Below, piece by piece: positions 18,555 through 28,536 of a DNA stretch of 64,000 bases. The position numbers and the translations under genes were made by a program. How positions within the stretch are numbered: position 1 is the first letter of the stretch; each line of letters begins with the position of its first letter. The notes beneath the pieces were generated by a model. It was not told the DNA's origin. It saw only the letters and a list, made by a program, of their open reading frames with translations, and did not search any database. The stretch is from JAHDHW01 sp965220465 (lineage in GTDB: Bacteria; Bacteroidota; Bacteroidia; Chitinophagales; Saprospiraceae), in NCBI GenBank assembly GCA_965220465.1, contig CBDCPZ010000015.1:1-64000 (forward strand), given 5' to 3'.

Positions 18555-20360
18555 ATGTCAAAAAGATTTAGAAATAACGGTTTAGAAGATGCACCCAAGG
18601 TGAAGGTGACCAGAGAAACTTTCAAAGAAGCTTTAAAAATCTTCGAATATATCCGGCCTTACCGATGGATGTTGGTGGCCGGAATGGTTCTGCTTTTTCT
18701 TTCCAGTATGGTTTTTATGCTTTTTCCCTATTTGATGGGGCAAATGGTAGATATCGCTCAGGGAGCCTCCAAGCTCAACCTGACTCTTGGCAGCATGGGT
18801 TGGGTACTGTTGATTGTCTTGATTGTACAAGGGGTGGTTTCTTATACACGGGTTATTTTATTCGCAAGGGTGAGTGAGAAAGGAATTGCTGATATCCGCA
18901 AAGCACTCTATGAAAAGCTGGTTTCCTTGCCCATTGTATTTTTTGAAAAGAGCAGAGTAGGAGAGTTGGTCAGTCGGTTGACGGCTGATGTGGAACAATT
19001 GTACAGCGCAATTTCAATAACACTTGCTGAGTTTTTAAGACAAATTATCATTTTGATTGTAGGTATTGTTCTATTAGCGGTGACCACGCCCAAGTTGGCA
19101 TTGATCATGTTGAGCAGCTTTCCGGTCATCGTCATTGGAGCGATATTTTTTGGAAGATACATCCGAAAACTTTCTAAAGAGCGACAGAATCAACTGGCGG
19201 ACACCAATATTATATTAAGTGAAAGCATGCAATCCATCAACGCTGTTAAAGCTTTTACAAATGAATGGTTTGAGATTGACCGTTATAAAAGGTCCGTTAA
19301 TTCTATGGTGAAAATCGCACTCAAATTTGCTCAGGGGCGTGCTTTATTTTCCGTTTTTATTGTTTCGGTTTTATTTGGAGCCTTATTTTTTATCGTTTGG
19401 CAGGCAGCGATTATGGTTCAAAAAAATGAATTAACCGCAGGAGAATTGATTTCATTCGTTGCTTACACCGCTATCCTTGGTGGAGCCATCGCGGGTTTAG
19501 GTAGTTTTTACACCCAATTATTGAGTGCCATTGGTGCTACAGAACGCGTAAGAGAGATTTTAAATACAGAAAGTGAAATAGATCTTGACAATAAGCCAGG
19601 TAGGGATTTGGTCCGTTTTCAAGGAAATATAGAATACCGTGACGTACATTTTTCATACCCTACCCGTAGTGATATTGCGGTTTTAAAAGGGATCAATTTT
19701 AAAATAAAGGCAGGACAAAAAGTAGCATTAGTTGGTCCAAGCGGCGCCGGAAAATCAACAATTGTTCAACTATTATTGCAATTCTATAAAGTAGATAAAG
19801 GGAATATTTTACTTGACGACAAAAGTATTTTTGATTACAATATTTCCGAATATCGACACAACTTTGCAATCGTTCCGCAAGAAGTTTTATTATTTGGAGG
19901 TACCATTCGAGAGAATATTCTTTACGGAAAACCCAATGCCAGTGACGATGAAATCATCGAGGCTGCAAAGCAATCCAATTCATGGGAATTCATTTCTACC
20001 TTTCCCGAAGGACTTGAAACTATAGTGGGTGAACGAGGTATCAAACTCTCCGGAGGACAGCGTCAAAGAATTGCAATTGCCAGGGCCATCCTCCGAAACC
20101 CTTCGGTTTTATTGCTGGACGAAGCAACTTCTTCCCTTGATGCAGAATCAGAAAAAGTAGTTCAGGATGCACTCAACTATTTGATGAAAGGTCGTACTTC
20201 TATCATCATTGCACATCGATTGGCGACGATTCGCGATGTGGACTGTATTTATGTGATCGACCATGGTAAAATCGTAGAACAAGGAACCCACAATGAACTT
20301 TCACTGATTGAAAATGGTGCATACAGCAGCCTTGCGAAGTTACAGTTTGAATTGACGTAA
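18555..20360 (+). CDS. ABC exporter, fused permease and ATPase (MsbA-like)
   Basis: A 601-residue half-transporter from the ATG at 18555; an upstream in-frame TTG at 18534 is rejected because it overlaps a promoter element. Six membrane helices occupy roughly residues 35-320. The nucleotide-binding domain shows Walker A GPSGAGKST, the signature LSGGQRQRIAIARA, Walker B VLLLDEATSSLD and the H-loop AHRLAT. It functions as a homodimer or heterodimer exporting a lipid, peptide or drug. Closest by layout are lipid A-flippase MsbA and BmrA-type exporters; substrate is not deducible. No partner ABC gene is adjacent. Confidence 0.92.
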   Translation: MSKRFRNNGLEDAPKVKVTRETFKEALKIFEYIRPYRWMLVAGMVLLFLSSMVFMLFPYLMGQMVDIAQGASKLNLTLGSMGWVLLIVLIVQGVVSYTRVILFARVSEKGIADIRKALYEKLVSLPIVFFEKSRVGELVSRLTADVEQLYSAISITLAEFLRQIIILIVGIVLLAVTTPKLALIMLSSFPVIVIGAIFFGRYIRKLSKERQNQLADTNIILSESMQSINAVKAFTNEWFEIDRYKRSVNSMVKIALKFAQGRALFSVFIVSVLFGALFFIVWQAAIMVQKNELTAGELISFVAYTAILGGAIAGLGSFYTQLLSAIGATERVREILNTESEIDLDNKPGRDLVRFQGNIEYRDVHFSYPTRSDIAVLKGINFKIKAGQKVALVGPSGAGKSTIVQLLLQFYKVDKGNILLDDKSIFDYNISEYRHNFAIVPQEVLLFGGTIRENILYGKPNASDDEIIEAAKQSNSWEFISTFPEGLETIVGERGIKLSGGQRQRIAIARAILRNPSVLLLDEATSSLDAESEKVVQDALNYLMKGRTSIIIAHRLATIRDVDCIYVIDHGKIVEQGTHNELSLIENGAYSSLAKLQFELT

Positions 20361-20387
20361 ATCGCACAGAAGCTTAAGAGGTTAAGT

Positions 20388-20456
20388 GGTTAGGAGGCCA
20401 GAAGGTTAGGAGGTTAGAGGGTTATGGGTTTCAAACTTCGAACTAGAAACTTCAAA
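20388..20456 (+). repeat. Intergenic repeat, left inverted copy
   Basis: Bases 20388-20428 are an exact reverse complement of 22214-22254 (41 bp). The adjoining 20431-20456 also matches 22176-22200 in inverted orientation with about three differences. The sequence is a run of short direct motifs (GGTTAGGAGG, AGGTTAGAGG, GGTTATGGG), typical of dispersed intergenic repeats. Confidence 0.9.
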
Positions 20457-20510
20457 CAAAGAGCGAGGAGTCAGCGACAAGTCAAAAAAACTATAAACTA
20501 TAAGTGAACA

Positions 20511-21086
20511 ATGTTTAATATCGGACCATACACCGGTGGCAATCGGATCAAATTAGACAAACCTGGTTATCTTAGGGTATGGCTTTTGGTACTCGCTATC
20601 TTTGGACTAATCGTTTTATATGTTTTTGAATTTAAACACTTTGACCTCGTTTTGAATCCCAAATTATTGCTGGCTTATGCAGTTGCATTGGGTACATTAT
20701 TGGGAGTGATTCTCGCGGGTAGATTTGGGAGAGGAGTTACCGATTCTTTTGAAAAAATGCGAATTTATATGATTTTGATTGTGGTAAGTATCGTTTTTAT
20801 GCCGCTTTTAGTAAACCTTGTGAATCGGCACCTTGATTTTAGAACCCCCGAAACCAGAGAAGTTTCACTAGAAAATGTTGAAGCTTATATTTCGGAAAAA
20901 TATGGCGTTTTGAAAGGAGAAGATGTAAAAATTGCTGGCTACAAAATTGTGGTAGTAATGGATCAAAGGGTACTGCAATTAAAGTCAAAACAAAACCCTT
21001 TTCCAAATAATAAATCCGGCGATATTGTTCAAATCTTGGTAAATAAAGGTTTTTTTGGAATAGAATATGTTGGTTTAAAAGGCTAG
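20511..21086 (+). CDS. Hypothetical membrane protein
   Basis: A 191-residue protein with three hydrophobic helices in the first 110 residues ('VWLLVLAIFGLIVLYVF', 'LLLAYAVALGTLLGVILA', 'MILIVVSIVFMPLLVNLV') and a soluble C-terminal part of about 80 residues with mixed alpha/beta character. I do not recognise a family. It sits 69 bases before murB on the same strand, and both genes are enclosed by the two inverted repeat copies. Co-transcription with murB is likely but gives no functional clue. Confidence 0.65.
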   Translation: MFNIGPYTGGNRIKLDKPGYLRVWLLVLAIFGLIVLYVFEFKHFDLVLNPKLLLAYAVALGTLLGVILAGRFGRGVTDSFEKMRIYMILIVVSIVFMPLLVNLVNRHLDFRTPETREVSLENVEAYISEKYGVLKGEDVKIAGYKIVVVMDQRVLQLKSKQNPFPNNKSGDIVQILVNKGFFGIEYVGLKG

Positions 21087-21155
21087 TTGAAATAGTAATT
21101 TGATCAACGCATTTTTATAAAAACAAATCCTTCATTTTCCCTACATTGCACTCCT

Positions 21156-22166
21156 ATGCTAGAATTTCAATTCAATCAATCTTTACTTCCTTACAACACT
21201 TTTGGGGTAGATGTGAATGCCAAAGCATTTGTTGAGGTCAATAGTGTGGACGAACTCAGAAATGTTCTGTTGAGGAATGCATTCCCAATTATTGTCTTGG
21301 GCGGTGGCAGCAATATTCTTTTGACAAAGGATTTGAATGTTTTAGTTATTAAAAATAATATTCTGGGAAAAACCATTGTCGAAGAAAAAGAGGACCATGC
21401 AATTATTGAAGTTGGAGCTGGTGAGAATTGGCATGAACTCGTGCTTTGGAGCCTTGGAAATGGGTTAAGCGGGATTGAAAATCTTTCTCTGATCCCTGGT
21501 CTGGTCGGAGCTGCACCTATTCAAAATATTGGCGCTTACGGAGTAGAATTGAAAGATGTTTTTGTAAAATTGGAAGCCATCGGTTTATCTACCGGAAAAA
21601 ACATTATTTTTTCAAAAGAAGATTGCCAATTTGACTATCGGGACAGTATTTTTAAGTTGGATTTGAAAGGAAAATATTGTATAACTAAAGTGTTTTTACG
21701 ACTTTCTAAAAAACCAAAAATCAACATTTCTTATGGTGCAATTGAAAGTACACTGAAAGAAAAAGGGATCAATAAACCGACTCCTCAGGATGTAAGTAAT
21801 GCGGTTATTGAAATCCGCTCTGCCAAACTTCCTGATCCGAATATCTTGCATAACTCAGGCAGTTTTTTTAAAAATCCAGAAATCCATCGTGAAAAGTTCG
21901 AAGCCCTTCAAAAGCAATTTCCAGACATCGTTTTTTATGAATTGCCTGATGATCAGGTAAAAATCCCGGCAGCCTGGCTCATCGAACAATGTGGCTGGAA
22001 AGGTAAGCAAATTGGTAATGTTGGCTGCCACGCCATGCAGGCACTGGTTTTGATCAATTATGGTAGTGCCACAGGAAAAGAATTGTTAAACCACGCTCAC
22101 ATGGTAGCTCAATCCGTAAAAGAAAAATTTGGAATAGACCTGGTTCCGGAAGTGAATGTTTATTAA
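21156..22166 (+). CDS. murB: UDP-N-acetylenolpyruvoylglucosamine reductase
   Basis: A 336-residue MurB, the FAD enzyme that reduces UDP-GlcNAc-enolpyruvate to UDP-MurNAc in peptidoglycan synthesis. The FAD-binding region shows LGGGSNILLTKD and LIPGLVGAAPIQNIGAYG. The catalytic serine lies in NSGSFFKNPEI, and the C-terminal glutamate in VPEVNVY. These fit a type I MurB of ordinary length. N-terminal 'YNTFGVDVNAKAFVEV' is the usual opening. Downstream (22167-22262) lies only the right inverted repeat before the opposing MCE gene. Confidence 0.96.
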   Translation: MLEFQFNQSLLPYNTFGVDVNAKAFVEVNSVDELRNVLLRNAFPIIVLGGGSNILLTKDLNVLVIKNNILGKTIVEEKEDHAIIEVGAGENWHELVLWSLGNGLSGIENLSLIPGLVGAAPIQNIGAYGVELKDVFVKLEAIGLSTGKNIIFSKEDCQFDYRDSIFKLDLKGKYCITKVFLRLSKKPKINISYGAIESTLKEKGINKPTPQDVSNAVIEIRSAKLPDPNILHNSGSFFKNPEIHREKFEALQKQFPDIVFYELPDDQVKIPAAWLIEQCGWKGKQIGNVGCHAMQALVLINYGSATGKELLNHAHMVAQSVKEKFGIDLVPEVNVY

Positions 22167-22175
22167 AAAGGGGGT

Positions 22176-22254
22176 GTTCGAAGTTTCTAGTTTGAAGTTC
22201 GATGTTTTTTTTACCCATAACCCTCTAACCTCCTAACCTTCTGGCCTCCTAACC
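22176..22254 (-). repeat. Intergenic repeat, right inverted copy
   Basis: This copy is the inverted partner of 20388-20456. The 41 bp at 22214-22254 are an exact reverse complement of 20388-20428; 22176-22200 is the diverged second segment. It lies between the murB stop and the stop of the MCE gene. Confidence 0.9.
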
Positions 22255-22262
22255 TTTGACTT

Positions 22263-23318
22263 CTAGTTCCCTTCCAGCTTCGCGTCTTTCCTGTCATGGC
22301 GAAGGACTTTGTTTCGACTTTTAAAAGGCATGTACCGATAAGGTTTTTCATCAAAATTGTTGAGGAGAATCTCTAATTGCTGGCTGGTATTATTGAGATT
22401 GTAATAAAGAGAATCGTTTGTAAAAAGCAATCCAAGAGTGCCTTCACCTTCTTTAACCCCATCGACAAGGTCACCAATTTTAGCAAGCGCATCATTAGCA
22501 GTTTGGAGCGTTTGCTTGAGTTCGACCATAGCAGAATCAGCACTTGTCATCGTTCCGTTTACACCATTTATGGTTTCATCCAAATCCAAGCCTTTTAGCT
22601 GTTCACTGAAAGCAGCGATATTATTTAAAAATTCTCCAATTTTTTCATTGTCTTCATCAATTTTTCCCATGATAGAATTCAAATGAGTCATTGTACCTTC
22701 AATGCTTTTGCTGGAGCCTAATATCAAAAGATTGAGATTTGCAGTGAGTTCATTAAAATTTCTAATTGATTCACCAAGTCCTTTAGAATCAGGGGCAGAG
22801 ACTCTGTTGCCCAAGGTATCCCATACTTCTTCAACGGCTCCCGTAAGGACTCCCAGATAGTCGCCAAGCTCTTCCTGACCAATCATCGAACCCAACAAAC
22901 CCCTTACCCGGCCTTGCAAATAGTCCCCATTTTTTGCACAATCTTCACCACTGCAAGGACTATCAAAAACCAAACGAATTCCTTTCCCTCCGGTAACATC
23001 GGTGCTAATAATCTCTGCTATTGTATTCTTTGGAATATTGATACCGTTTTTAATATCCAACTCAACCACAATGGTACGCATATCATCTGGATTAAGGTAC
23101 ATATTTGCAACTACGCCAACAGGAAAACCATTTATTAAAACAGGCGCAGAAACAGGCAACATATCTACTTTTGGGTATTCAACATAAATCAAATTAGAAG
23201 TAGTAAGTAAATTTCTTCCCTTTAAATAAGTATATCCCCAAATGAGCAAAGCGATTGAAACAACTGCAAGAATTCCAATCTTTGTTTCATGCGAAAAAAA
23301 TGCTTTTTTAGCTGCCAT
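22263..23318 (-). CDS. MCE/MlaD-family lipid-binding protein
   Basis: A 351-residue protein started at the ATG at 23318, which gives 'MAAKKAFFSHETKIG' before a single N-terminal membrane helix (about residues 15-32); an upstream start at 23369 would add 17 unconvincing residues. An MCE/MlaD domain follows ('LIYVEYPKVDMLPVSAPVLI', 'VVANMYLNPDD', 'TAEIISTDVTGGKGIRL'-like strand). Residues about 150-320 are a helical, coiled-coil-prone region. Such proteins bind phospholipids and bridge the periplasm for lipid trafficking with an ABC transporter. The upstream same-strand neighbour is an amidase gene, an arrangement seen in other Bacteroidota. Confidence 0.9.
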   Translation of the reverse strand: MAAKKAFFSHETKIGILAVVSIALLIWGYTYLKGRNLLTTSNLIYVEYPKVDMLPVSAPVLINGFPVGVVANMYLNPDDMRTIVVELDIKNGINIPKNTIAEIISTDVTGGKGIRLVFDSPCSGEDCAKNGDYLQGRVRGLLGSMIGQEELGDYLGVLTGAVEEVWDTLGNRVSAPDSKGLGESIRNFNELTANLNLLILGSSKSIEGTMTHLNSIMGKIDEDNEKIGEFLNNIAAFSEQLKGLDLDETINGVNGTMTSADSAMVELKQTLQTANDALAKIGDLVDGVKEGEGTLGLLFTNDSLYYNLNNTSQQLEILLNNFDEKPYRYMPFKSRNKVLRHDRKDAKLEGN

Positions 23319-23557
23319 AGACGAAAAGGGTTTGTGATGTTTTTGTGCCTTTTTACAAAATTGGCTCAAAGATCACTTTTTTTATTAAAAACTAATAAAT
23401 TTTTAAGAGTTCTATATTTAGAATTTAAGAAAAGGCAGGTTAATATTTTTCTTGAAGCAAATATTGAGTAATCCAGCGGATCACCGGATTAGGAAATAAT
23501 TAATGCAAGGTGCATCGCAATTTGAAAAAATTAAAGAAAGTAAGTTATAAACTGAGC

Positions 23558-24964
23558 TTATTTTAAGGCATTTTCGATTTTGATTCGTTTCCCATTTTGA
23601 TAGGCAACAACAAATGCTTCAGCAAAACCAGTATTTCTCAACTCGTTTTTTGCTTTTGAGGCTTCTTCATAAGATTGAAAGCCAATGGCCAGATATTTAA
23701 TAGTATTACCTTCTTTTAAAACCTGGATAGAATAATTGAGTGACCGCCATTTGTCCTGCTTTGTGTCTGCAAACCGATCGGTGACCTCTAACAACACTTT
23801 AAATTTCACTTCCTGAGTATTTTTTTGTGGAGTGACAACGGGGACAGAAACAATTTTGGTTTCCTCTTTTTTTGACGGTATGATCAAAGACGGTTTTAAA
23901 CTTTTTGCTTTTAACTGATCATTGGTCACCGGCGCTTTTCGAGTAGTTGATTTTATCATTTTAGGCTCATAAACTTTGCTCGGAGCGGCAACGGGTTGAT
24001 ACGATGGAGCCAAAGCTACAACCTGATCTTTTTTATTGAATCCGGACAGATTTCCTTCTACTTCGCTTTTGTATTCTGCAAAGGCGTTGAAAATAGCTTT
24101 GGCTATTTGTTTTTGACCATAGTCGGTTGAAAGATATTGATCATCAGATGCATTACTGAGATATCCGGATTCTACTAAAACGCTGGGCATAGTTGTCTTT
24201 CTTAATACGAGAAAACCAGCTTGCTTTACACCACGACTTTTTCGGACGGCATCCTGTGCGATATTATTTTCAATTTTATTTGCCAAAGAGATGCTTTGCT
24301 CCAAATAAGCGTTTTGAAACATAGATAAAATGATGTGCCCTTCCGGGGAATTAGGATCATAACCGTCGTAATTTTCTTGATAGTTTTCTTCATAGAAAAT
24401 AGCCGCATTTTCCCTTTTTGCTACTGCAAGATTATCGTCTGCCCGATGCAAACCAAGTACATAAGTTTCTGATCCGTCAACTGAGCTTTTATTTGGAATG
24501 AAATTGCAATGAACAGAAATAAACAGATCGGCATTGCTCTTATTCGCTATTTCAGCTCTTTTATTAAGTGGAACAAATACATCTTTTGTTCGGGTAAAAA
24601 TTACTTCGATATCCGGGTAATAAGCCTGAATTGTCTTTCCAACCATCAAAGCGATATTGAGCGAAACATGCTTTTCGCGCGAAAGATGACCGCTGCATCC
24701 ACCATCACGGCCTCCATGCCCAGGATCAATAACTATCTTTTGAATGCGATAGTCCTCGCAAAGTTCCGGTACTTTAATATCTTTGCCGAAAGTAGCATCA
24801 GGAGGGAAATGCTCAAAGCAGAGATTATCAACATTTTTTTGAAAAAATGAGCAATGTGCTGTAACTTTTTCTGAAGTGTTAAAGTGAAAAAAGTAAGAAG
24901 GCAAAAACGCAAAAAAGAACGTTAATGAAAAGAAGGAGGATTTCATTTTCTTCAAAGCTGGCAT
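23558..24964 (-). CDS. N-acetylmuramoyl-L-alanine amidase with SPOR-like domain
   Basis: About 468 residues from the ATG at 24964. The frame is open upstream to 25162, but the extra residues overlap the divergent lptD start and do not look coding; an ATG at 24946 is also possible. A signal peptide follows (SLTFFFAFLPSYFF). The amidase_3 domain has the zinc ligands in VIDPGHGGRDGG, 'FTRTKD', 'ADLFISVHCNF' and 'VLVESGYLSNASD'. The C-terminal 80 residues (from 'VKFKVLLEV') resemble a SPOR domain. It cleaves the amide bond between MurNAc and L-Ala and probably works in cell division. The MCE gene follows on the same strand. Confidence 0.9.
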   Translation of the reverse strand: MPALKKMKSSFFSLTFFFAFLPSYFFHFNTSEKVTAHCSFFQKNVDNLCFEHFPPDATFGKDIKVPELCEDYRIQKIVIDPGHGGRDGGCSGHLSREKHVSLNIALMVGKTIQAYYPDIEVIFTRTKDVFVPLNKRAEIANKSNADLFISVHCNFIPNKSSVDGSETYVLGLHRADDNLAVAKRENAAIFYEENYQENYDGYDPNSPEGHIILSMFQNAYLEQSISLANKIENNIAQDAVRKSRGVKQAGFLVLRKTTMPSVLVESGYLSNASDDQYLSTDYGQKQIAKAIFNAFAEYKSEVEGNLSGFNKKDQVVALAPSYQPVAAPSKVYEPKMIKSTTRKAPVTNDQLKAKSLKPSLIIPSKKEETKIVSVPVVTPQKNTQEVKFKVLLEVTDRFADTKQDKWRSLNYSIQVLKEGNTIKYLAIGFQSYEEASKAKNELRNTGFAEAFVVAYQNGKRIKIENALK

Positions 24965-25073
24965 TTCATGTTTGCTTAAAGTGTTTCTTAATGTTTTTTT
25001 GTTCAGTGCTAACGTACTGAATTTCAATGGCTTTAGCATAAGCCACTTCGGACACAAAATAGTATAAATTCGT

Positions 25074-27794
25074 TTGAAAGCAAAACTACTATTAATAATT
25101 TTATTTTTAACGGTAAACCTGCAAAGGTCTACTGCACAAACTATACCACCGGAAAACAACACAATTCCTCCTGCTCAAAATATAGAATTTACTACCGAAG
25201 ACTCGGTAAGTTTTGACAGCCTAACCCGTGATTCAACTCCTCTAAGGACTCGAACACAAGAAATAAAATACTCTAAAGATTCTTTGGATGCTGAAATAAA
25301 TTACGATGCCAGAGACTCCATGATTTTAGATATTAAAAACCAAAAAGTGCGCCTTTATGGCAATGCAAAGGTTACCTATACTTCGATGGAGCTTACCGCT
25401 GATTTTATCGTTTTCGACTGGGGCAACAATATTGTGGAAGCTGAAGGATTACCAGATAGTTCAGGCAACATTAGTGGAAATCCTGTTTTTAAAGAAGCAG
25501 CACAAACCTTCAATGCAAAACGGATAAAGTATAATTTTAAAACCAAAAAAGGATTGGTTTATGAAGCGACAACCCAGGAAAAAGATGTATATGTGCTTGG
25601 GAAGGTTGGAAAATTGCAGTCAAAAGATGAGAGCATAGGGCAAATGGATGATTTCATTTACAGTGAAAATGCCATATTCTCAACTTGTGATCACCCAAAT
25701 CCGCATTTCGGTATTCGCAGTAAAAAGCAAAAAGTTATTCCGGACAAAGTTGTTGTTGTCGGTCCATCGAACCTTGAAGTAGGCGGAGTACCCACTCCCC
25801 TTTGGCTACCTTTTGGCTTTTTTCCATTAAACAATAAAGAAAGTACCGGCCTTATTTTTCCTAAAGATTATGAATTTTCGGATACCTGGGGATTTGGCTT
25901 AAAGGATGTGGGGTGGTATTTCCCATTAAATGATTATATGGATTTAACGGTGCTGGGAGACATTTATACAAGAGGTTCGTGGGGTTTGAAGGCGGATTCC
26001 AGATACAAGAAAAACTATAAATATAACGGTAATCTGGGGATAGGTTATTCTGATCGAAAATCTGAAAACTTAGGTGTTCCTGTAAGTAACAAATCCTTTA
26101 GTGTTCGTTGGTCACATGCCCAGGATCCCAAAGCCCATCCTTTGAATCGATTTAGCGGCAGTGTAAATATTCAATCCAATAATTATCAAAGTATAAACAA
26201 GAACGATTTTGCAGATAAATACCAAAACACCTTTACTTCGAATGTAAATTATTCCAGGTTGTTTCCTGACAAGCCTTTCACTTTCTCCGCATCAATGAGT
26301 CATTCACAAAATACGCAAACGCGCAGGGTGGATATCAATTTGCCAACCATAGATTTTCAGCTTACCCGAATTTACCCTTTTAAAAGAAAAGAAGGAACCG
26401 GAAAAGAAAAATGGTACGAAAAAGTCAGTTTACAATATGCTGCTAACGCTCGAAATCAATTTGCAGCAACGGATACCACGATTTTTACTCAAAAGACTTT
26501 GGATGATGCTCAATTTGGAATCAAACATTCTGCTAATACAAATGCTTCTTTTCAGTTACTTAAATATTTCAACGTAACGCCGTCTGTCAATTATAAAGAA
26601 ATCTGGTATTTTGATCACATCGAGAAAGAATTGAATCCTACACTTGTGATTGATACAACTTTTGTTGAAACAGACAAAGATTCTTTTGAGATGGTATTCG
26701 ACACAATAAGTTATGGAACGGTTGAAGAATTAAAAGTTCGTGGTTTCAAACCTTTGCGATTGTTCAATGCAAATATTGGTGTGAGCACGCAGATTTTTGG
26801 GATTAGGCGGTTTTCAAAAGGAAAAATTAGAGGGATAAGACACGTTTTAAAACCTTCATTATCACTTGGTTATACTCCGGATTATACTACCACTTCTCTT
26901 GGTTATATAAGAAATGTAGATACGGATACCAGACCGGAATATAATGAACAAATGTCATACGACATTTTTCAGAATGGAATTTATGACCGAACCCCAAGAG
27001 GTGGAAAAGCCATGAGTTTGTCTTATTCTTTAAATAATATTTTTGAGGCAAAGGTCTGGTCAAAACGCGATTCAACAGAAAAGAACATCAAGATTTTTGA
27101 TAATTTCAGGATCAACGGAGATTACAACTTTGCAGCTGATTCTTTTCAATTGAGCAGGGTGAGTATGAGTGGAACTACACGTCTTTTTAAAGGAATAACA
27201 ACACTAACTTTTAATGCTTCATTTGACCCGTATGCCTATGATGTGGTAGAAGGGCGTCGAATAAATAAATATTACTGGGATACGGATCGCAAGCCCTTAA
27301 GGTTTGAGGTTGCCACACTTCGCATTAATACCGGATTGACAATCGGTGAAATTCGGAATTTATCAAAAGGAGAAGAACGCACCGGAAAAACAACTAAAAG
27401 CAAACCTTCGCTGTCCGATTTGGGTGATGAGAGTTTGCTTGATATTTTCAGCGGATTTCGGATCAGTTATCAGTTGGCATTTTCCGGATTGTCTCAACAG
27501 AATGGAGTGGATACTTTCTTTATTAGTACCAACTCTATCTCCACAAACGGGCGTATCCAGCTTACTAAAAACTGGGCATTAAATGTTGGAAATATATCTT
27601 ATGATTTCAAACTCAAGCGATTAATTTATCCGTCCATTGGATTCTATCGAAATTTGCATTGCTGGGAGTTGGGGATGGATTGGCAGCCAACAAACGGAAC
27701 GTACTCCTTTTATCTTCACGTAAAACCAGGTTCACTTGATTTTATAAAAGTACCTTATCAACGGGGCAATCAGGATGCTTTTGGAGGATTTTGA
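25074..27794 (+). CDS. LPS-assembly protein LptD-like outer-membrane protein
   Basis: A 906-residue protein whose probable start is a TTG at 25074; from it a convincing signal peptide follows (LLLIILFLTVNLQRSTAQT). Residues about 75-215 form an OstA/LptA-like beta-jellyroll ('MILDIKNQKVRLYGNAKVTY', 'AQTFNAKRIKYNFKTKKGLV'). The rest is a long beta-barrel with 'LWLPFGFFPL' and 'STGLIFPKDYEFSDTWGFGL'. It matches the Bacteroidota LptD type that inserts lipopolysaccharide in the outer leaflet. Only one cysteine-containing region is obvious ('FSTCDHPNPHFG'). It is divergent from the amidase gene with about 110 bases between starts. Confidence 0.85.
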   Translation: MKAKLLLIILFLTVNLQRSTAQTIPPENNTIPPAQNIEFTTEDSVSFDSLTRDSTPLRTRTQEIKYSKDSLDAEINYDARDSMILDIKNQKVRLYGNAKVTYTSMELTADFIVFDWGNNIVEAEGLPDSSGNISGNPVFKEAAQTFNAKRIKYNFKTKKGLVYEATTQEKDVYVLGKVGKLQSKDESIGQMDDFIYSENAIFSTCDHPNPHFGIRSKKQKVIPDKVVVVGPSNLEVGGVPTPLWLPFGFFPLNNKESTGLIFPKDYEFSDTWGFGLKDVGWYFPLNDYMDLTVLGDIYTRGSWGLKADSRYKKNYKYNGNLGIGYSDRKSENLGVPVSNKSFSVRWSHAQDPKAHPLNRFSGSVNIQSNNYQSINKNDFADKYQNTFTSNVNYSRLFPDKPFTFSASMSHSQNTQTRRVDINLPTIDFQLTRIYPFKRKEGTGKEKWYEKVSLQYAANARNQFAATDTTIFTQKTLDDAQFGIKHSANTNASFQLLKYFNVTPSVNYKEIWYFDHIEKELNPTLVIDTTFVETDKDSFEMVFDTISYGTVEELKVRGFKPLRLFNANIGVSTQIFGIRRFSKGKIRGIRHVLKPSLSLGYTPDYTTTSLGYIRNVDTDTRPEYNEQMSYDIFQNGIYDRTPRGGKAMSLSYSLNNIFEAKVWSKRDSTEKNIKIFDNFRINGDYNFAADSFQLSRVSMSGTTRLFKGITTLTFNASFDPYAYDVVEGRRINKYYWDTDRKPLRFEVATLRINTGLTIGEIRNLSKGEERTGKTTKSKPSLSDLGDESLLDIFSGFRISYQLAFSGLSQQNGVDTFFISTNSISTNGRIQLTKNWALNVGNISYDFKLKRLIYPSIGFYRNLHCWELGMDWQPTNGTYSFYLHVKPGSLDFIKVPYQRGNQDAFGGF

Positions 27795-27903
27795 CAAGGG
27801 GCAATCTATGTCCGAAAAGTAATATCAGGAAATGACATCACCAGATTGCAAAAGGCTGTTTTGTTTCAAAAACGTTGAATGGCAAATGTTGCAACAACTT
27901 AAA

Positions 27904-28392
27904 TCAATCGTTGTTTTGAGAACTTCCTTTCAATTGCCAGCCATCAGATTCTGCAATTTGAGTGAGTAAATTGTCCAGGCCCATAACGATTGAAGGGCGT
28001 GAAGTATCGTCACCTGTAACCGTTTTTGAATTTCCATTTTTATGATAAGTAATTGATGTTTTTGGTAGGTCGGAAAGACCGCTGGGATAATTGTCATCCA
28101 ACTCAAAAAAGTTACTGGATTCAAAACCATTTTGAACTCCTTTGTATACTTTGGGCTTCAATATTTTTGTATAAAGCCCTAATTTTTCAACATCCTTTTT
28201 ACCTTCAAAAGAGGCAATTCCATCTTCGTAAATCGTCAAAGTATAATGAGGGCAAGTTCCGAAGCAGGGATTTTTGTCCATTTCTATTTCCTTTTTAAGC
28301 GTACTAAGGTCTAATGGAATATCCTGCGTCGTGTTGCATGAAGACGAGAAAAAGAGGGAGGCAACCAAAATCATTGAAAATCGAAATGTCAT
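27904..28392 (-). CDS. DUF6438 lipoprotein
   Basis: A 162-residue lipoprotein with leader and lipobox (ASLFFSSSCNTT). The body matches the DUF6438 type: 'EMDKNPCFGTCPHYTLTIYE' then 'GIASFEGKKDVEKLGLYT'. The paired cysteines in CFGTC are characteristic. The function of this family is not known to me. It is monocistronic, facing lptD at its 3' side and 144 bases from the M43 protease stop at its 5' side. Confidence 0.8.
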   Translation of the reverse strand: MTFRFSMILVASLFFSSSCNTTQDIPLDLSTLKKEIEMDKNPCFGTCPHYTLTIYEDGIASFEGKKDVEKLGLYTKILKPKVYKGVQNGFESSNFFELDDNYPSGLSDLPKTSITYHKNGNSKTVTGDDTSRPSIVMGLDNLLTQIAESDGWQLKGSSQNND

Positions 28393-28536
28393 GACTTTTT
28401 ACTTTAAGTATTTGTAGATCAATAAGTTGAACGATTTAATATCATTTATAAAAATGTAAAATACAGCTTTAAAAAATGAAAGAGGAGCTTTTTGATGAGT
28501 GATTTGAAAGGAAAGGACAGAAAATTAGATTAGAAA

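Noticed and set aside
24965..25162. Upstream extension of the amidase
   Set aside because: It overlaps the divergent lptD start and places the signal peptide internally.
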